Shown one piece after another: positions 17,306-24,347 of a stretch of 50,388 bases of DNA; within the stretch, counting starts at the first letter, position 1; every line of letters starts with the position of its first letter. The notes below the pieces were generated by a model. That model made no database searches, had not been told where the DNA came from, and saw only the letters and a program-made list of their open reading frames with translations. Location of the stretch: contig JAQUUB010000025.1 in NCBI GenBank assembly GCA_028694115.1, positions 1-50,388 on the forward strand, read 5' to 3'. The stretch comes from Lachnospiraceae bacterium (GTDB taxonomy: Bacteria; Bacillota_A; Clostridia; Lachnospirales; Lachnospiraceae). A program made the position numbers and the translations under genes.

Positions 17306-17935
17306 ATGAAAAAAAGAGTATTAGCGATACTACTAGGATGTTTATTGCTTATTATTATATCAAATTTGTGTAAATGGTATGCTATTTCAATCATGTTAAT
17401 AATTGTTTTAGGCTTAACTATTATTTCTGCATTATTGTGTAAGTATTCTAATGTTTCAATATTGTGGAAAAAAGCTCCTGATTTGTTGAATGATGGACAG
17501 CGTAATTTTGGTATTATGTATTTGGGATGGCCCATAGAGTATGTGGATGGATTGGACATGACGGTCGTTTATTCCAATTTATATTCAGACTTTCTAATCT
17601 TTCAGCGGTATTATAGTTTATTGAAGAAAGGTGGTACGGTTATTTTTTATTTAAAGGATGACTTAAAGTATTTTTACAAAAGAAAACTATCATTGTTTTG
17701 TTTAAATATGCTGCATCCGGTGACGTTGCTTGAACATGGAAAAATATATTATGACTATGAATATAAATGGAATGAAATGTTTAATACTATTATATATTTT
17801 CTTATGATATTCCGTAAAGAAATACGGGTGACTAAAATTAACTATAATCAATTAAGAGAAATTAAGACTTTTGCACAGGAAAGAGATTTAGAAATAGTAT
17901 TTAGATTTAAAGGGGAGACAATTAAGAATTTATGA
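17306..17935 (+). CDS. Unknown membrane protein of the glycan cluster
   Basis: I do not recognise this 209-residue protein. It starts one base after the reductase stop. ATG 17306 (MKKRVLAILLG) is preferred over the overlapping upstream ATG at 17255. Residues 5-55 form two hydrophobic segments, and the rest is soluble and rich in aromatic residues. The stretch SNLYSDFLIFQRYYSLLKKG followed by GTVIFYL resembles, loosely, a segment in hypothetical proteins of other polysaccharide loci; I cannot name a family. Last gene of the cluster, followed by a strong terminator. Confidence 0.75.
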   Translation: MKKRVLAILLGCLLLIIISNLCKWYAISIMLIIVLGLTIISALLCKYSNVSILWKKAPDLLNDGQRNFGIMYLGWPIEYVDGLDMTVVYSNLYSDFLIFQRYYSLLKKGGTVIFYLKDDLKYFYKRKLSLFCLNMLHPVTLLEHGKIYYDYEYKWNEMFNTIIYFLMIFRKEIRVTKINYNQLREIKTFAQERDLEIVFRFKGETIKNL

Positions 17936-17967
17936 GTCTGCTAATGAAGTTATTTAGTAAGGAAAGA

Positions 17968-18000
17968 GGCTGTTACACTAATCATGTAACAGCCCTTTTT
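17968..18000 (+). terminator. Terminator of glycan cluster
   Basis: Perfect 10-base stem GGCTGTTACA (17968-17977) and TGTAACAGCC (17985-17994), then CTTTTT. It closes the cluster begun at 1720. Confidence 0.93.
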
Positions 18001-18013
18001 CAAGGAGAGTATT

Positions 18014-18151
18014 GTCGTATAAACGACTAGGAAATTTATACAAAACGTTATCTGAAATAATAATACAGATAACAGGAATTGTTAGGCGGAATTAGTAGCT
18101 TTACATTCATAAACAGATGTAATACCAGCGCGCTTTTGGACTACTAATTCC
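18014..18151. other. Structured intergenic region, possible ncRNA or element remnant
   Basis: The 486-base gap 17936-18421 has no plausible gene. Between its terminator and the next promoter lie successive inverted repeats: GTCGT/ACGAC (18014-18027), GTTATCTG/CAGATAAC (18047-18073), TAACA/TGTTA (18070-18084, sharing bases with the previous one), and GGAATTAGTAG/CTACTAATTCC (18088-18151, 11 perfect pairs) enclosing TTACAT/ATGTAA (18101-18122). No family is recognised. It may be a small RNA or the remains of a mobile element end. Confidence 0.4.
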
Positions 18152-18355
18152 CTTTGACAATAATAAGTATACTTGAAAAATGTGTATAAACCGTGTTTAG
18201 TTTTTGAAAGAACTATGAACAGCACATAAAATAATAATAAAAAGTATAAATGAAAGAAATTTTATAGAATAACTGCATATATTATTTCAAAATGGTCTAA
18301 AAAATAGGAAAGGCTAATAAGTCAAAATATTAAATATTTATGAATAATATTAAAA

Positions 18356-18384
18356 TTGCATAAATATGGTAAATGTAGTATAAT
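18356..18384 (+). promoter_or_regulatory. Promoter of DUF975 gene
   Basis: TTGCAT at 18356-18361, 17 bases, TATAAT at 18379-18384, about 38 bases before the ATG. Confidence 0.7.
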
Positions 18385-18421
18385 TAATTATCTATAAAAT
18401 CAATAAAAAGGAGAGTATGAA

Positions 18422-19045
18422 ATGAAAACAAGAGCAGAATTGAAGGCAATGGCGAAAGAACAAATTAAGGGGAATATTGGTATTTTATTTGTTTGTTCAT
18501 TAATTTTTACAGCAATTTGTGGTGGGCTAGGATTTATTCCAGTTATTGGTGCAATCGGATCCTTTATTATTACACCAGCATTCGCACTTGGTTTAGCCAC
18601 AATCTACATTGGTGTTTCCAAGGGAAAGAAAGCAGAAGTTGGGGATTTATTTTCTGGTTTCCAGAATTTTGGAAATGCATTTCTAGCAAATTTATTAATG
18701 TCTATTTTTATTTTTCTTTGGTCTCTATTATTAATTGTACCTGGAATTATCAAAGCAATTTCCTATTCTATGACATTTTATGTTTTAGCAGAGCACCCAG
18801 AAATGAGTGGAAAAGAAGCAATTGATGAAAGTAAAAAAATTATGGAGGGACATAAATGGGAATACTTCGTTCTTTGCTTATCTTTTATTCTATGGTTCTT
18901 ACTTGGTAGTATTACATTAGGAATTGCATATATTTATGTTGCTCCTTATATGTCAACTACAATTACTAATTTCTATCATGAAATAAAGAATGCGGATGAA
19001 GTCGTTAAAAATGGTACATATCAGGAGCCAGTCGCAGAGGCATAA
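18422..19045 (+). CDS. DUF975 family membrane protein
   Basis: A 207-residue integral membrane protein with four to five helices (about 20-42, 47-65, 88-112, 140-165). The start MKTRAELKAMAKEQIKGNIG and the segments GDLFSGFQNFGNAFLANLLM and GIIKAISYSMTFYVLAEHPE are characteristic of DUF975, common in Firmicutes and of unknown function. The acidic MSGKEAIDESKKIMEGHKWE stretch is also conserved. RBS AAGGAG is well placed. Single-gene unit between its own promoter and a terminator. Confidence 0.9.
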   Translation: MKTRAELKAMAKEQIKGNIGILFVCSLIFTAICGGLGFIPVIGAIGSFIITPAFALGLATIYIGVSKGKKAEVGDLFSGFQNFGNAFLANLLMSIFIFLWSLLLIVPGIIKAISYSMTFYVLAEHPEMSGKEAIDESKKIMEGHKWEYFVLCLSFILWFLLGSITLGIAYIYVAPYMSTTITNFYHEIKNADEVVKNGTYQEPVAEA

Positions 19046-19115
19046 TCATTTATAAAAATGATGATAAGATAAATAAGATAACCATTTTGTGGTTCTCAAA
19101 AACTATAAGGAAACC

Positions 19116-19146
19116 GGCTCTAGGATATCATCCTGGGGCTGTTTTT
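19116..19146 (+). terminator. Terminator after DUF975 gene
   Basis: Stem GCTCTAGGAT / ATCCTGGGGC, with two G-T pairs, followed by TGTTTTT. Confidence 0.7.
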
Positions 19147-19180
19147 CTTTTTGCTAAAAGGGAATCTAAAGGAGATTAGC

Positions 19181-19537
19181 ATGGATGATTTTTATATAAG
19201 ATATCTCGAGAAAATAATAAATGTTCACTTTAGTGAAAAGGAATGTGAAATAATCAATACGTCTTCCAAAATTGTAGAGTATAATAAGGGTGCAATACCA
19301 ATCAGGCAAGGTGATATACTGACTCGTGTTTTTGTTATCGTTAAGGGTTTAGTCAGAGGATTTTATATTGATGTAGATGGAAGCGAAATAACAAAATGTT
19401 TTAGCTGTGAAAAAAGCTTTTTTTCACGTGAGGGGCTAATCTCCTTAGGCACGGCGTCTTTTCCTATTGAATGCCTTGAAAATGTTTTGTGTATTGAGAT
19501 ACCTTATTCTGTCTTTTTCACAGAGTATAAATTATGA
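19181..19537 (+). pseudogene. Truncated Crp/Fnr-type regulator (N-terminal part)
   Basis: 118 residues from ATG 19181 (GGAG 19171-19174). They match the cyclic-nucleotide-binding fold of Crp/Fnr regulators: IPIRQGDILTRVFVIVKGLVRGFYID, then a partial beta roll to IEIPYSVFF. The usual protein is about 190-230 residues with a C-terminal helix-turn-helix; here the frame ends just after SVFF with TEYKL and stop, and the DNA-binding part is missing. The next bases encode the tail of an unrelated dehydrogenase, so a deletion has removed the 3' end. It should not act as a DNA-binding regulator. Confidence 0.75.
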
Positions 19538-19802
19538 ATATAAGGACAAGGGTGTATATGTGCTTGCTGTTTGTCCACAAGCAACAAACACTCATTTTTT
19601 TGATAACTTCAATAAAATGAAAGGTAAAATGAGAGAACCAGAGGATGTTGTAGATTCTACATTTCGAGCGATGGCAAAGAAGAAAAGTATTTGTATCGAT
19701 GGAGGATTAGGTTTGTTGCAATCCCAAATGATTCATTTTTTATCAAGGAGAATGTGTGTTAATATTTTGGGAAATGTCGGAAAGACAATATGGGGGAAAT
19801 GA
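19510..19802 (+). pseudogene. Remnant of short-chain dehydrogenase (C-terminal part)
   Basis: About 95 residues in another frame from the preceding fragment: INYEYKDKGVYVLAVCP, then QATNTHFFDNFNKMKGKMRE, EDVVDSTFRAMAKKKS and a C-terminal tail to TIWGK. This is the C-terminal third of an SDR-family oxidoreductase (normally about 260 residues). The Rossmann GxxxGxG and YxxxK parts are gone. The open frame extends to 19467, but the first residues there are just the other frame of the crp-like gene. The junction with that gene lies near 19500-19520. Confidence 0.7.
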
Positions 19803-19804
19803 AA

Positions 19805-20356
19805 ATGTTTCATAGAGATAAACAAAGAACGGTCGAGACATATATGGGAGTTGTTATTGTAATATTATTTGCAATATCACTGTATGTTGTAGAATGGAGC
19901 AGTATTGGAAGCCATGCAGTAGGACAATACAATAATGGATATGGTACTTTTGATATGAAATCTTATTCGGTGGATATTGTAACCCAAGTTTTAAACCAGA
20001 TGGAGCCCAGAGGGTTTGTAGTTTATAAGAAATATTTTGTGGCAGATTTCTTTTTTGTTCTGACTTTTGGTTCCTTACAGATTATGTTGTTGAATATGGT
20101 TTACAAATGGAATAAGAATAAAATTAAATATATTTTGTGGACGGTTCCTGTTTTACGAGGGATTTTTGACATCATTGAAAATATCATGCTTCTTACTGTA
20201 CTGAATCGATTCCCAATAATAAGTGAGAGAATCATTCATATTTCATCAATTGCAACAGGACTTAAATTATTAATGATAAAAATTTGGACAGTAATATTTA
20301 TTGTAGGGATTTTATGGGGAATTATAAAAAGAAGAGAGATAATTGCAAAAAAATGA
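19805..20356 (+). CDS. Hypothetical membrane protein
   Basis: About 183 residues with four hydrophobic helices (near 12-32, 78-98, 109-130, 157-175 of this start). I do not recognise a named family with confidence. ATGs at 19790, 19799 and 19805 are all in frame. The G-rich GGGGGA (19792-19797) is spaced correctly only for 19805, while 19799 overlaps the remnant dehydrogenase stop (ATGA). It was probably the third gene of a crp-like/SDR/membrane-protein unit before the upstream deletion, so its expression may be altered. Confidence 0.7.
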   Translation: MFHRDKQRTVETYMGVVIVILFAISLYVVEWSSIGSHAVGQYNNGYGTFDMKSYSVDIVTQVLNQMEPRGFVVYKKYFVADFFFVLTFGSLQIMLLNMVYKWNKNKIKYILWTVPVLRGIFDIIENIMLLTVLNRFPIISERIIHISSIATGLKLLMIKIWTVIFIVGILWGIIKRREIIAKK

Positions 20357-20357
20357 C

Positions 20358-20384
20358 ACAAAAAGTCAAAATATGAATATTATA
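20358..20384 (+). promoter_or_regulatory. Possible mother-cell (SigK-type) promoter
   Basis: AC at 20358-20359, 16 bases, then AATATTATA (20376-20384), one mismatch from the SigK -10 pattern CATAnnnTA. It stands before an exosporium-type gene, which makes it plausible but weak. Confidence 0.3.
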
Positions 20385-20414
20385 TTAGTGAACACAATGT
20401 TAGAAGGTATATAG

Positions 20415-21173
20415 ATGCAATCAAATTGTTATAATGGTTTTGAAGGCCCTGATTCACAGATGATGGGACCCTTATCTAATTGCTCATGTTGTTGTCCACA
20501 TTGTCCAGTAGTAGGACCTCCAGGACCTCCCGGCAGACAAGGTATTCCAGGCGTTAAAGGTGATCCAGGTACAAACGGTATTAACGGTACCAACGGTAAG
20601 GATGGTGAACCAGGTACAAACGGTACGAACGGTACCAATGGTACAAATGGTACGAACGGTACCAATGGTACGAATGGTGTTAATGGTATGGGAGCAATCA
20701 TTCCGTATGCTTCCGGTAGCCAAATTGCTCTAGGTGCTCCTGATGGTACGGTATCGAGAAATGTAGGTGTTCTAGGGTTTGGAGAAGAAACAAATCCAAA
20801 TGTTCCCATTAATGTAACGATTGATGATAGTGGTACGGTTGATGCATTACAGGCATTTGCCTTTATTGCACCAAGAATTATGACATTAAATTCAATTGCA
20901 GCAAGTGCTATAGGTGCTGCTTCGATAAATGCAGGTGCTCATATTAATGCTCAGATTTATACGGCTACTTCTACTGGAAGAGCTTTTAGTCCGCTTGCTG
21001 GTGCGTTAGTAACGTTTGACGCTCCAGATCAAAATACTGTTACAAGTGGGGTAGCAAACATGAATCTAACGATTGCTGCAGGGACACGTATATTAATGGT
21101 TATGTATGCAACAAGGACTTCAGGCGAAGGTAACGTTAATGTTTATTTAAATGGTTCCATCAACCTTTCCTAA
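20415..21173 (+). CDS. Collagen-like exosporium protein, BclB-type C-terminus
   Basis: 252 residues in three parts. Residues 1-35 hold a cysteine-rich head (NCSCCCPHCP). Residues 36-93 are a collagen-like Gly-X-Y region beginning GPPGPPGRQGIPGVKGDPG and going into about eight GTN/GVN triplets. Residues 94-252 match the BclB C-terminal domain: GAIIPYASGSQIAL, FAFIAPRIMTLNSIAA, AQIYTATSTGRAFSPL, AGTRILMVMYATRTSGEGN. Such proteins form hair-like trimers on the spore surface, and Thr in GT triplets is a known O-glycosylation site in BclA. It is a single-gene unit closed by a terminator. The link to spores is family-based. Confidence 0.88.
   Translation: MQSNCYNGFEGPDSQMMGPLSNCSCCCPHCPVVGPPGPPGRQGIPGVKGDPGTNGINGTNGKDGEPGTNGTNGTNGTNGTNGTNGTNGVNGMGAIIPYASGSQIALGAPDGTVSRNVGVLGFGEETNPNVPINVTIDDSGTVDALQAFAFIAPRIMTLNSIAASAIGAASINAGAHINAQIYTATSTGRAFSPLAGALVTFDAPDQNTVTSGVANMNLTIAAGTRILMVMYATRTSGEGNVNVYLNGSINLS
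20613..20684 (+). repeat. Tandem 9-bp repeat coding Gly-Thr-Asn
   Basis: Eight 9-base units of the form GGTACnAAy (the last is GGTGTTAAT). Units 20622-20648 and 20649-20675 form two nearly identical 27-base blocks differing at one base, so the array has grown by duplication and can change length by slippage in frame. Confidence 0.85.
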
Positions 21174-21214
21174 TTTAAAAACTGCAGAAATATCCGAATA
21201 ATTTAGAATAAACA

Positions 21215-21251
21215 AAAAGTACCGAAACCCTTAAAGAGTTTCGGTACTTTT
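21215..21251. terminator. Bidirectional terminator (bclB-like gene / tRNA-Pro)
   Basis: Fourteen-base perfect stem AAAAGTACCGAAAC (21215-21228) with GTTTCGGTACTTTT (21238-21251). The T run on each strand suits both the collagen-like gene (+) and the tRNA (-). Confidence 0.9.
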
Positions 21252-21256
21252 ATTAA

Positions 21257-21331
21257 TCGGAGTGACGTGATTCGAACACGCGGCCTCTACCTCCCTAAGA
21301 TAGCGCTCTAGCCAAACTGAGCCACACCCCG
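21257..21331 (-). tRNA. tRNA-Pro (anticodon AGG)
   Basis: A 75-base class I tRNA on the minus strand. Acceptor CGGGGTG pairs with CACTCCG; D stem GCTC/GAGC; anticodon stem CTATC/GGTAG with loop TTAGGGA, so positions 34-36 are AGG. T arm is GCGTG-TTCGAAT-CACGT; discriminator base A; CCA not encoded. A34 would need conversion to inosine. Most bacteria use TGG, GGG or CGG tRNA-Pro. Confidence 0.9.
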
Positions 21332-21366
21332 ATTTGATACACCCTTTTGGGTGACTCACAGGGCAT

Positions 21367-21395
21367 AGTATATCGTATTTTTAGCTAAAAATCAA
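21367..21395 (-). promoter_or_regulatory. Promoter of tRNA-Pro
   Basis: On the minus strand TTGATT (21390-21395), 17 bases, TATACT (21367-21372), about 35 bases before the tRNA. A small hairpin CACCC/GGGTG lies between. Confidence 0.7.
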
Positions 21396-21516
21396 GACCT
21401 AAGTTGCATATTCTTTTTTAATAAAATTTTTAGATTATGTACATTGAATTGTCTGTTTGGAGATAGTAATATAGTGATAGTAAGTTTAGTAAAAAACATG
21501 AGAGGAAGCTCTAATT

Positions 21517-22035
21517 ATGTTGGAATATGCTGTTTTATATTATAGTGAAACGGGAAATACATCAAAAATAGCAGCAGAGATTTTTTCATCACTTCCCGGT
21601 CAATCGAAGGACCTGATAAAAGTGGATATGGGAAAACCAATTCCACAGGCAAAGAACTATTTTGTTGGTTTTTTTGTAAACAAGGGGACTTGCAACATGG
21701 AAGTGGCGGATGTGCTAAGTGAAATTCATGATGCAAAAGTTGCAATATTTGCGACCTGTGGTGCTAATCCAATTAAAGAATATAAGGACAATGTCGAAAG
21801 AAAAGTAAAGGTCTGGATTGATGATGATAATGATTATGAAGGGTTCTTTCTTTGTCAGGGAAAGATGAAACGGGAAGTACGAGAGAAGTACGAAGAGATG
21901 ATAACGTCAGAGAATGAAGAGAAAATAAGAGTCATGCTTCATAATTATGAAGAGGCCAAGCTCCATCCGTCATCAGTTGATCTGGAGCGTGCAAGAGAAT
22001 TTGTAGAGCAGATAATTTGTGGAAGGAGCTATTGA
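21517..22035 (+). CDS. Flavodoxin-like protein
   Basis: A 172-residue flavodoxin-fold protein. The N-terminal AVLYYSETGNTSKIAAEI holds the FMN phosphate loop (T-x-T/S-G-N-T type), and VAIFATCGANPIKEYKDNV is like the second FMN-contact loop. It probably carries electrons or serves as an accessory redox protein; related short flavodoxins are common in Clostridia and no partner gene is adjacent. GAGGAAG precedes the ATG. Its 3' end overlaps the convergent HAD gene by 7 bases, with interlocked stop codons. Confidence 0.8.
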   Translation: MLEYAVLYYSETGNTSKIAAEIFSSLPGQSKDLIKVDMGKPIPQAKNYFVGFFVNKGTCNMEVADVLSEIHDAKVAIFATCGANPIKEYKDNVERKVKVWIDDDNDYEGFFLCQGKMKREVREKYEEMITSENEEKIRVMLHNYEEAKLHPSSVDLERAREFVEQIICGRSY

Positions 22036-22817
22036 GAAATAGCTTCTTCCATTTTTTCTATCATGTAATCAGCTGCATTGACTGCTTCAAAATTACAAAT
22101 ATCTTTAATTCCAGGCTGGGCATTTGAAACACAGGTGGGATAACCAACGATTTGCAACATTTCAAGGTCATTGTAATGATCTCCAATTGCCATCATATCT
22201 TTAAAAGGAATATTTAGTGATTCCGAGAGAACGGCAAGTGCACTTCCTTTATGGATTCCCTTTGGCATCATGTCGAGCCATGCATTTCCGGATGTTACTA
22301 CATTAACCTGATCTTGAAAAGTATCATAAAAGAATTTTTCAGAATGCTCAATTCCGTTTGGATTATAAACAGATATTTTAAAGTAGGGTTCCTTCACAGA
22401 GAAAATATCGTCAACGACAGTGGTATTGTTTTTAACATGTTCCTTAATATAGGTTTCAAATGATGGATTCTGGGGCTGAATATAGCAAGTATCGACTCCT
22501 GACAATAATATTTCACAATCCTTCTGAGATTGAATCCCTCTAAGAATTTCTTCACCTGTCGAACGTAGCATATGAGCGTGATAGAGGATGGTATCTTGAT
22601 AAATAACAAGGCAACCGTTTTCACAGATATAGGCAATATCGTCTTTCACTGGTGCGAATAATCGTCTGAGATTTGCATACTGTCTGCCACTTGCAGCTAC
22701 AAAAAGTCCACCCCTTTCAGAATACTTTTTAATATAAGGGAAAAGTCTATCAGGAACTTCTTTTGAGTGGGGCTGCAATAAGGTTCCATCTAAATCACTG
22801 GCAATCAATTTCATCAT
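22029..22817 (-). CDS. Cof-type HAD-IIB sugar phosphatase
   Basis: 262 residues with the full HAD set: KLIASDLDGTLLQP (DxD nucleophile, residues 9-11), AASGRQYANLRRLF (motif II), KGSALAVLSESLNI (motif III lysine) and MAIGDHYNDLEMLQIVGYP (motif IV). The IIB cap lies between. Cof-type enzymes hydrolyse small sugar or cofactor phosphates; the substrate is not predictable. AAAGGAG lies 5 bases before ATG 22817 (22814 also possible). Confidence 0.9.
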   Translation of the reverse strand: MMKLIASDLDGTLLQPHSKEVPDRLFPYIKKYSERGGLFVAASGRQYANLRRLFAPVKDDIAYICENGCLVIYQDTILYHAHMLRSTGEEILRGIQSQKDCEILLSGVDTCYIQPQNPSFETYIKEHVKNNTTVVDDIFSVKEPYFKISVYNPNGIEHSEKFFYDTFQDQVNVVTSGNAWLDMMPKGIHKGSALAVLSESLNIPFKDMMAIGDHYNDLEMLQIVGYPTCVSNAQPGIKDICNFEAVNAADYMIEKMEEAISQ

Positions 22818-22869
22818 AAATGCTCCTTTGTGTTATAAAAATAATAGGGTACATGTGCACAACGACTTT

Positions 22870-22898
22870 ATTATATCGAAGGAAACTTTAATTGACAA
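22870..22898 (-). promoter_or_regulatory. Promoter of HAD phosphatase gene
   Basis: Minus strand TTGTCA (22893-22898), 17 bases, TATAAT (22870-22875). Confidence 0.75.
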
Positions 22899-22946
22899 CT
22901 GGAAAGATTATAACGGATAAAAAATAACAATAATAAAAATATAAAA

Positions 22947-22975
22947 TTGACAAGAGGAAGAAAACAAGATAGAAT
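22947..22975 (+). promoter_or_regulatory. Promoter of tRNA-Leu(CAG)
   Basis: TTGACA (22947-22952), 17 bases, TAGAAT (22970-22975), 35 bases before the tRNA. Confidence 0.75.
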
Positions 22976-23009
22976 ATCCTTTGTAATTAAATTTCGATTA
23001 CATACTTTT

Positions 23010-23093
23010 GCAGAAATGGCGGAATTGGCAGACGCGCAGGCTTCAGGTGCCTGTGGTAGCAATATCGTGAGGGTTCGAGTCCCTTTTTCTGCA
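23010..23093 (+). tRNA. tRNA-Leu (anticodon CAG)
   Basis: An 84-base class II tRNA. Acceptor GCAGAAA pairs with TTTCTGC; anticodon stem CAGGC/GCCTG with loop TTCAGGT gives CAG. The long variable arm and T loop TTCGAGT are clear. Discriminator A; CCA not encoded. Confidence 0.95.
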
Positions 23094-23100
23094 TTACTTT

Positions 23101-23125
23101 AGAGCGGATAATACCGCTCTTTTTA
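23101..23125 (+). terminator. Terminator after tRNA-Leu(CAG)
   Basis: AGAGCGG (23101-23107) pairs with CCGCTCT (23114-23120), followed by Ts. Confidence 0.85.
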
Positions 23126-23206
23126 GTTATTTATAAATATTGACACGCCATATAGAAAAATATATGACGTGGTAAATGAATGTGTATCACAAAAAATGTC
23201 TTGTTA

Positions 23207-23215
23207 TGGTATAAT
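23207..23215 (+). promoter_or_regulatory. Extended -10 promoter of LysR gene
   Basis: TGG directly before TATAAT (23210-23215); no good -35 at 23187-23192 (TCACAA). It lies about 60 bases before the ATG. Confidence 0.6.
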
Positions 23216-23277
23216 GGGAAAGCTTAAGTTTGATGAGAAACACTGACTAGATGATAAGTAATAAGGATAGGTAAGAG

Positions 23278-24213
23278 ATGAATACATTATATTTTAAATA
23301 TGCAGTGGAAGTGGATCGAACTGGATCCATAACAAAAGCGGCACAAAATTTATATATGGCACAACCCAATCTAAGTAAAGCCCTTAAGGATTTAGAGGAA
23401 GTCTTAGGATATGAAGTTTTTGAGAGAACTCCACAGGGCGTAAATTTGACAACTCGTGGTTCTTTGTTTTTATCTTATGCAAAAAATATTTTAGAGCAAT
23501 TAGATGAATTAGAGACAATCACAATGGAACAGACGAATCCAGTTCAGAATATTAAGGTGTCTATTCCTAGAGGAAGCTACATAGCAAATGGATTTACAGA
23601 ATTTGTTTCAGAATTAGATTTAGAACAAGGAATCGATATTACCATTCGGGAAACCAATTCCGTTCACGCAATTTCTGATGTCGTAGAAGAAGGACATAAT
23701 CTAGGAATTATTCGTTATCAGACGATGTATGAAAATTATTTTTTGGATTATCTGACACGTAAGAATCTTGTTTATGATACATTATGGGAATTTGAATATG
23801 TGATTGTTATGTCAAGCAAGCATCCACTGGCTGATAAGCACATGATAGAAGCATCAGACCTTCAAGATTATATAGAAATTTGCCATTGTGATACGGCGAT
23901 TCCATTTATTCATGAACCAGATGAAAAGGATATAAAAAACGAATCACCAAAGAAAAAAATATATGTATATGATAGAGGAAGTCAGTTTGACTTATTAACA
24001 AATGTACACAAAACGTACATGTGGGTTTCTCCAATTCCAGATAAGTATTTAGAGCAGTATGGATTAGTTCAGCGTAAATGCAAGGTTCCAAATAATAATT
24101 ATAAGGATCTTTTGATTTATAAAAAGGGACATCAGCTCACAGAGATGGACAAAAAATTTCAGATGAAATTATACGAATCAAAGGTAGATGTTTCATCAAA
24201 AGTTTATAAATAG
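23278..24213 (+). CDS. LysR-family transcriptional regulator
   Basis: 311 residues. The winged helix-turn-helix is at 1-60: MNTLYFKYAVEVDRTGSITK, AAQNLYMAQPNLSKALKDLE, GYEVFERTPQGV. A linker helix and an effector-binding domain follow (from about 90). LysR proteins normally respond to a small molecule and often act on a neighbouring operon; here the nearest downstream genes are the small membrane protein and the FNT channel, but a terminator lies between. No divergent gene is adjacent (tRNA upstream), so the target is not obvious. Confidence 0.92.
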   Translation: MNTLYFKYAVEVDRTGSITKAAQNLYMAQPNLSKALKDLEEVLGYEVFERTPQGVNLTTRGSLFLSYAKNILEQLDELETITMEQTNPVQNIKVSIPRGSYIANGFTEFVSELDLEQGIDITIRETNSVHAISDVVEEGHNLGIIRYQTMYENYFLDYLTRKNLVYDTLWEFEYVIVMSSKHPLADKHMIEASDLQDYIEICHCDTAIPFIHEPDEKDIKNESPKKKIYVYDRGSQFDLLTNVHKTYMWVSPIPDKYLEQYGLVQRKCKVPNNNYKDLLIYKKGHQLTEMDKKFQMKLYESKVDVSSKVYK

Positions 24214-24221
24214 TAGAAAAT

Positions 24222-24257
24222 CGCCATATAGGTAACTATATGGCGGTTCTATTTTTT
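24222..24257 (+). terminator. Terminator after LysR gene
   Basis: CGCCATATAG (24222-24231) pairs with CTATATGGCG (24236-24245), followed by GTTCTATTTTTT. Confidence 0.85.
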
Positions 24258-24347
24258 GCATTAATTTTATATTTCAAAATCTATTTTAATGGTGATATGA
24301 TACGTTCGTTGAAAAAAATAGATGAAAGAAAGTAGGAGGAAGCGAAG

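Noticed and set aside
17251..17559. Minus-strand 102-codon frame at the end of the glycan cluster
   Set aside because: Opposite the aldo/keto reductase and unknown protein genes; no ribosome site or recognisable domain.
18154..18190. TTGACA (18154) with TATAAA (18185) as a promoter in the structured region
   Set aside because: The spacer would be 25 bases, too long for a sigma-A promoter.
20613..20684. Short direct repeats that could be a CRISPR array
   Set aside because: Units are 9 bases, contiguous, in frame and code for Gly-Thr-Asn; there are no spacers or cas genes.
20429..20809. Minus-strand 126-codon frame rich in Pro-Val-Phe repeats
   Set aside because: It is the complement of the collagen repeat; it has no ribosome site and lies fully inside the real gene.
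22892..22914. Plus-strand TTGACA followed by TATAAC as a second tRNA-Leu promoter
   Set aside because: The spacer is only 11 bases; the TTGACA-17-TAGAAT at 22947-22975 is much better.
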